A DNA stretch of 64,000 bases from Pelobates cultripes (Eukaryota; Chordata; Amphibia; Anura; Pelobatidae), in contig OW240918.1 in assembly GCA_933207985.1 (NCBI GenBank), positions 16,802,344-16,866,343 on the forward strand, in the 5' to 3' direction. Below are positions 60,336 through 64,000 of the stretch, one piece after another. The position numbers and the translations under genes are program-made. Numbering within the stretch: the first letter of the stretch is position 1; every line of letters starts with the position of its first letter. The notes below the pieces were generated by a model that had not been told where the DNA came from, did not search any database, and saw only the letters and a program-made list of their open reading frames with translations.

Positions 60336-61397
60336 TTATAAAAAATTATGCAGATCAAAGTCTGCATTTAGACCATGGGGTATAAGTGTCTGGAGGTTAT
60401 ACACCCATTCCATTTCATTTTTACCTAATATCTTTTTTATATTGCCCCCTCGCCAGGGGATAGAACATTTCTTAATGCCAATACACTTTAATAAGTAAGG
60501 ATCTTTATTGTGTATAATAAAATGTTTGGATACTGTATGATTTAAGTATCCATTTTTGATATTTCTACAGTGTTCGCTCAGTCTTGTCTTTAAACACCTT
60601 GTGGTCATCCCCACATATTGGAGGCCACATGGGCATTCGAGCAAATAAATCACATTTTTTGTATTACAGCAGATAAAATCATAAATATTATACACTTTCT
60701 TGGTCCTATTTGACATAAATTGGGTTGTTTTAGGTAGGGTAGAGGGATTTGTAGTTCTGCATACTATGCAGCTTTTACATTTATGAAAACCTTTAGTTTG
60801 AGGAAAAAAGGAAATTTTGTTCGTAGTGGGTACTCTAGTAAAATTAGAGGTTAAAATAGATTTAAAATTAGGTGCTCCTCTAAAAACAATATTAGGATGA
60901 TCGGGTATGATCGGGTTAAGTATTTCATCATGTTTGAGAATATGCCAATGCTTATTTATTATCTTTTTAATGGTGTTACTTTTATTGCTGAAGTTGAAAA
61001 TAATTGGGAGAGACATAGGTACAGTATCCTCTTTGTTTCTATAAGTTAAAAGGTCATTGCGTTCTTTTAATTTTATAGTGTTGAGAGTATTGTTTAAATC
61101 TGACTCTAAGTAGTTTTTTTCAATAAAATTATTTTTTAAAACCTCTGCTTGTTCATTAAAATCTGTCAATTCTGAGCAATTCCTACGAAGACGTAGGAAT
61201 TGACTCTTGGGTGCGCTTTCGAGCCATGGCTTGTAATGACAACTTGATTTATCTATAACTGTATTAACACAAACTTTTTTAAAAAAGGTTTTTGTTTGTA
61301 ATTGTCCTTCCTTTATAAAAATATTAAGATCTAAAAAAGTAATGGATTCCCTACTGAATTCATGAGTTAAAATGATACCACTAGTATTATTATTCAA
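60336..61397 (-). CDS. Penelope-like element polyprotein: RT tail and GIY-YIG endonuclease
   Basis: This 353-codon frame is the C-terminal part of a PLE polyprotein, whose RT copies element RNA and whose endonuclease nicks target DNA. Residues 19-40 (ITFLDLNIFIKEG) are the strand after the RT active site. Residues 62-75 (APKSQFLRLRRNCS) are a typical PLE thumb motif. CKSCIVC at 207-213 is a Cys cluster before the nuclease. The GIY-YIG domain spans about 235-345, with VIY at 249-251, CPC at 255-257, YVG at 261-263, Arg272 and His276, and Glu328/Glu330 before WVYNLQTLIPHGLN. The first Met is probably not the real start. The reading frame continues upstream to YIDD at 61454-61465, but a 10-base homopolymer at 61443-61452 shifts it. 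The N-terminal RT is missing, so the element cannot move by itself. Confidence 0.85.
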   Translation of the reverse strand: MNNNTSGIILTHEFSRESITFLDLNIFIKEGQLQTKTFFKKVCVNTVIDKSSCHYKPWLESAPKSQFLRLRRNCSELTDFNEQAEVLKNNFIEKNYLESDLNNTLNTIKLKERNDLLTYRNKEDTVPMSLPIIFNFSNKSNTIKKIINKHWHILKHDEILNPIIPDHPNIVFRGAPNFKSILTSNFTRVPTTNKISFFPQTKGFHKCKSCIVCRTTNPSTLPKTTQFMSNRTKKVYNIYDFICCNTKNVIYLLECPCGLQYVGMTTRCLKTRLSEHCRNIKNGYLNHTVSKHFIIHNKDPYLLKCIGIKKCSIPWRGGNIKKILGKNEMEWVYNLQTLIPHGLNADFDLHNFL

Positions 61398-61442
61398 GTT
61401 CTCAATAAAAGCAATAAGACTTGGTTCAGTGCCCTCCCAGAT

Positions 61443-61548
61443 AAAAAAAAAAGATCATCTATATATCTAAAATATGTGACTAGGTTTCTATATGTATTAA
61501 TAAAAGAATATTGGCTATTATTTTCTATTTTTGCCATATACCTTTTAT
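61443..61548 (-). pseudogene. PLE reverse transcriptase fragment with YIDD motif
   Basis: In the frame before the homopolymer tract, the minus strand reads MAKIENNSQYSFINTYRNLV then TYFRYIDDL. YIDD (61454-61465) is the RT catalytic motif with the two metal-binding aspartates. Before MAKIE, stops appear and homology ends, marking the truncation point near 61550. The T10 tract (61443-61452 on the plus strand as A10) joins it out of frame to the 353-codon frame. Confidence 0.75.
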
Positions 61549-61632
61549 TCTATCTTATTCAATAATTTTTTTTTTTTTCATTTCTGGACCTGGTTATTTA
61601 GTATACAGAACTACTTATTTGTTTAAGAATCC

Positions 61633-61699
61633 TAGGTGGAGATTATACCACCTACGCCAAAAAGAGCGAGCAGTATATTCTGCTCACTCAAATGTGAGT
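61633..61699 (+). other. PLE module A': H1 + H2 hairpins plus GTGAGT
   Basis: H1 is a 7-bp stem TAGGTGG/CCACCTA with loop AGATTATA (61633-61654). CGCC follows. H2 is GAGCAG/CTGCTC with loop TATATT (61668-61685). After 8 nt comes GTGAGT (61694-61699). Confidence 0.65.
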
Positions 61700-61816
61700 A
61701 TTCCATATATTTTTTTATTTCTCTTCATTATATTATTTATACAGTGAGCACTATTTTTGTGTTATTTCTTCTCTCTCTACTGAGGACCTCCTCTGCCTAT
61801 AAACATCAATATCCCA

Positions 61817-61885
61817 TCAGTGGGGGACCAATACCACTGAGCGCGAATTATACCTGAGCTAGTTCAAGCTCTTTAATAGGTGAGT
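61817..61885 (+). other. PLE module B': H1 + H2 hairpins plus GTGAGT
   Basis: H1 is a 7-bp stem TCAGTGG/CCACTGA with a 10-nt loop (61817-61840), followed by GCGCG. H2 is GAGCT/AGCTC with a 6-nt loop (61856-61871). After 8 nt comes GTGAGT (61880-61885), preceded by AATAG. Confidence 0.65.
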
Positions 61886-62100
61886 GTAATACCTTTCCAT
61901 TTTGGTTCTTCAATTTTAAAGAAGCTCAAGCTGCAGTCTGCACTATTGGATTTTCTTTCTGTTCTATTTGCATATTCTTATCCGGAACAAGAAAAACCGA
62001 CTACTCCCTAACTCTATTTGTATGGATCATTACTACACTCCAGTCTTTCAAGTGGACCTGGCCATTTTGTTCACCTTAGGACTTAGTTCTATTTTATTGT

Positions 62101-62389
62101 ATTAATATATGTAAGTACATACTGTATTCTCACTATATTTGACAAAATTTTTACAGTGTTATTTTTATCACTCTTTAGAAATTTGTTGTTTATATTGTTT
62201 TTATATATTTTATTTTTATTCATTTTGTGTATTTTTTGGCCTGACCTAAAACCCCTTATCTCCCCTCTCAAAGTGAGCATGTTGGTTCAATGCTCTTCCA
62301 GGGCAGACCATGCATAGAGCTCTGCTGAAGAGCTCTAGCATGAGAAAAAGGCCCTGTATTTGTTCTGCACAGCGCAAGCAAATGTAATA
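62101..62389. other. Non-coding DNA between mobile elements
   Basis: Holds T-rich sequence and a small palindrome AGAGCTCTGCTGAAGAGCTC (62318-62337). No gene was seen. The left end of the following hAT-like element may lie here but was not found. Confidence 0.35.
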
Positions 62390-63339
62390 ACATGTTTGCA
62401 TTATGTTCCCTAGGGGTGCTTGTAGGAGTTGTAGAGAGTGTGTGTTTAGGGAATGTAGTATGCGTTTGCTTACAAGGAATCAGGTGTGTCTGTTTAGGGG
62501 ATCAAGAGTGTGTATGTCAGGAATGTAATGTGTGTATAGGTGGTGCAGTGTGTGTGTGTGTGTATTGGGGTCTAGTGTGTGTTTGAAGGACCCAGAATGT
62601 GTATAGGAGATCTAGTGACTGTGTGTATTTAGCAGATTCAGAGTGTATATAGGGATCTAGTGCTAGTGTGTTTGGCTTGCACGCTGCACTGCTTCCGCGG
62701 AACTTCTACAAGCGTTGCGCGTGCGAGGGGCGTCCCTTCCAAACGTGCACCCTAGGCCGGCGCCTACTTCACCTGTAGGTGGAACAGGCCCTGGAGAGTG
62801 ATGTGTGTGAGGGTGCTGTGTGTGAGAGTGCTGTTTGTGATGGTGATGTGTGTGTCTATATGTTAGGAGGGATTGTGTGTTGGGGGAAAAACAAAAGCAA
62901 AAAAAATGGCATTGTATCACTCACCACTAGCACCACCAGAAATAGCAGCATGGTCCCCCCCTCCCAGTCTAAAGGTAAGAAGGGGGGGCATGCTGCTATC
63001 CCTGGTGTTGCAAGTGGTGAGTGAATTCTAGCCTGCGTGCTGAGAGTTCACACTCGTGAGGTCGGGGGCAATGCCATGGCAATGCTCCGGATCTTGCGAG
63101 AGGAACCCAGTGGAGCTGGAAGATAGAGCTCCCCCGGGTCCTCTCTCCCTCCCTCCCTAGCCGGCGGCCACTTGTTAGTGATAGTAAGCCCGTCAAGGAA
63201 TGCAGCAGGGCTGGCGCTCGGATAGCATGGGCCCTTCATGGACTGGCAGGGGAGATCCTGTGATCACCCCTGCCTGTCTCGGCCCATGGCCGGGCATTTC
63301 CCCGGTGTGCCCAATGGCCAGTCCGATCCTGCCTTAAAT
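62390..63339. mobile_element. hAT-like element related to the 19.4-kb composite, right end
   Basis: The right end GGCCAGTCCGATCCTG (63316-63331) and the preceding CGGCCC, CCGGGCATTTCCCCGGTGTG match the right end of the 19381-21053 element (GGCCAGTCCGGCCCTG, CGGCCCACCGGGAAATTTCC). Both have a simple-sequence interior: here 62390-62660 and 62800-62880 are GTGTGT-rich with GGGGATCAAGAGTGTGTATG-like units. The left terminus and TSD were not found. Frames in the block are repeat artefacts. Confidence 0.55.
62917..63024. repeat. Inverted repeat (foldback)
   Basis: TCACTCACCACTAGCACCAC and AGCAGCATGGTCCCCCC at the left are mirrored by GGGGGGCATGCTGCT and GTTGCAAGTGGTGAGTGA at the right, with a spacer around CAGTCTAAAGG. 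It sits inside the hAT-like region. Confidence 0.75.
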
Positions 63340-64000
63340 AGTAATAATGAGACAATGCAGTGAGTTTTTATTTTACAAAATGGGGATTTGAGACATTGAG
63401 ATGGGGCTCCCTTGATAAATAAATTGTTAATGAGACAGATTTCAATATGATAATAGTTTGGGCCTATTTCCTTTGTTAGAGAAACCCATAGCCTTAGCAT
63501 TTTACACACTTTTTATTTATTTGAATTTTATTACATTTGGTTCTTTGTGATTTGTCATCATGTCTGTGAAATAGAAAGCTGGCTGTCTAGTGTTCTTTGC
63601 GGTATTTTTGTATTCTTAAAAAAATTATGATGTGACTGCTCCTGTAAATGGAAACACCTAGAGGTTTATTCACTGAACTGTGAATTGCAATGGCTTAAAA
63701 ACAGAATATAAAAAATAGGCAAAAAAAAGCTGATTTCAAATTATTAATTTGTTTTTTAATGTTCTATAATTTGACTCAGCTTCTTGCTGTGTGTTTTTTA
63801 AAGAGCTGTGCCTTTGTAAAAATAAATACATTTATTTAAATAAAAAATTTAAAAAGTCCCTTTAAAATAAAGTCTACCTTGTCTTACTGCAATTCTGAGT
63901 TTTGGGTATTATGCTACAGAACATATTTTTAAATAACATTAATTACACAAAGCAGGGGTGTTAGTAAAGCAATGTTTTTAAACAGATGGATATTATACTT
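63340..64000. other. AT-rich non-coding DNA
   Basis: No supported feature was found. A/T-rich low-complexity sequence dominates 63690-63880. Confidence 0.5.

Larger units (their letters stand above)
58283..61550 (-). mobile_element. Penelope-like retroelement, 5'-truncated
   Basis: On the minus strand the element runs from the RT motif YIDD (61454-61465) through the GIY-YIG endonuclease frame, a 3' region with a 484-bp tandem duplication (59194-60208), a hammerhead motif (59011-59051), two hairpin/GTRAGT modules and an end near 58283 (CTTTATTTATCAAATC on the minus strand). RT plus C-terminal GIY-YIG and a hammerhead in the terminal repeat identify the PLE order. Sequence upstream of the YIDD region is missing: it stops about 85 nt before the motif and meets an inverted terminal unit at about 61510-61560. 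Confidence 0.85.
61510..62100 (+). mobile_element. Inverted second PLE terminal unit, truncated
   Basis: This segment reads on the plus strand, opposite to the coding PLE. It carries two modules of the same type as 58.6-58.8 kb, and the sequence after module A (TTATACAGTGAGCACTATTT) closely matches the minus-strand copy (TTATACAGAGAGCACTATTT). The hammerhead expected about 180 nt upstream of module A is missing, because the junction with the RT fragment removes it. The right limit is uncertain. The frames over it (61511-61857) are not genes. Confidence 0.65.

Noticed and set aside
62288..62305. CAGGGCAGACCATGC as left end of the 62-63-kb hAT-like element
   Set aside because: It matches the expected terminus poorly, and its flanking octamer does not match the one at the right end.

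Overview
The window looks like gene-poor, AT-rich nuclear DNA of a vertebrate, most likely an anuran amphibian. The evidence is the repeat content: short palindromic elements ending in AACCCCTTAAGGAC, MITE-like repeats carrying ACACTATAGTGTCC, an ATTCCGCAGCGCT interspersed repeat, palindromic hAT elements, L1/Tx1-type LINE relics and Penelope-like retroelements (PLEs) with hammerhead-ribozyme motifs. I found no convincing host gene, tRNA, rRNA, CRISPR array or prokaryotic operon. Nearly all short ORFs are chance frames in intergenic or intronic DNA. The species was not identified.

Layout. At 0-10 kb there is a 72-bp TTAA-flanked MITE, a deleted Tc1/mariner relic, an internally deleted L1-like LINE, a palindromic hAT MITE with an 8-bp target-site duplication (TSD), and a decayed L1-type ORF1 on the minus strand. 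At 10-19 kb the DNA is mostly unique and AT-rich, with a few MITEs and possible LTR remains. At 19.2-21.2 kb an older interspersed repeat is split by a 1.67-kb hAT composite. That composite carries a back-to-back pair of hammerhead-bearing fragments and long AT and CA arrays. At 21-39 kb there is sparse unique DNA, several hAT-type foldback elements and a second 72-bp TTAA MITE. At 39.8-41.5 kb there is an LTR-like stretch and a complete 678-bp PLE terminal unit with a 15-bp TSD. At 42-58 kb there is unique DNA with minisatellites and palindromic MITEs. At 58.3-62.1 kb lies a PLE on the minus strand with an open 353-codon frame (RT tail plus GIY-YIG endonuclease), a 484-bp tandem duplication, a hammerhead motif, and a 5' junction to an inverted second terminal unit. 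At 62.3-63.3 kb there is a relative of the 19.4-kb hAT element, ending in the same kind of terminus.

The most interesting structure is shared by three PLE terminal units (40.77-41.45 kb, 58.28-59.05 kb, 61.55-62.1 kb). Two of them begin with a dimer-type hammerhead core. All three carry two modules about 180 nt apart. Each module is a G/C-stem hairpin (H1), 13-16 nt, a GAGC...GCTC-type hairpin (H2), 6-8 nt, then GTRAGT, which matches a 5' splice-site consensus. H2 and GTRAGT occur in all six modules and H1 in five. The stems differ in sequence but keep pairing. I know of no description of this tandem module, but I could not search the literature.
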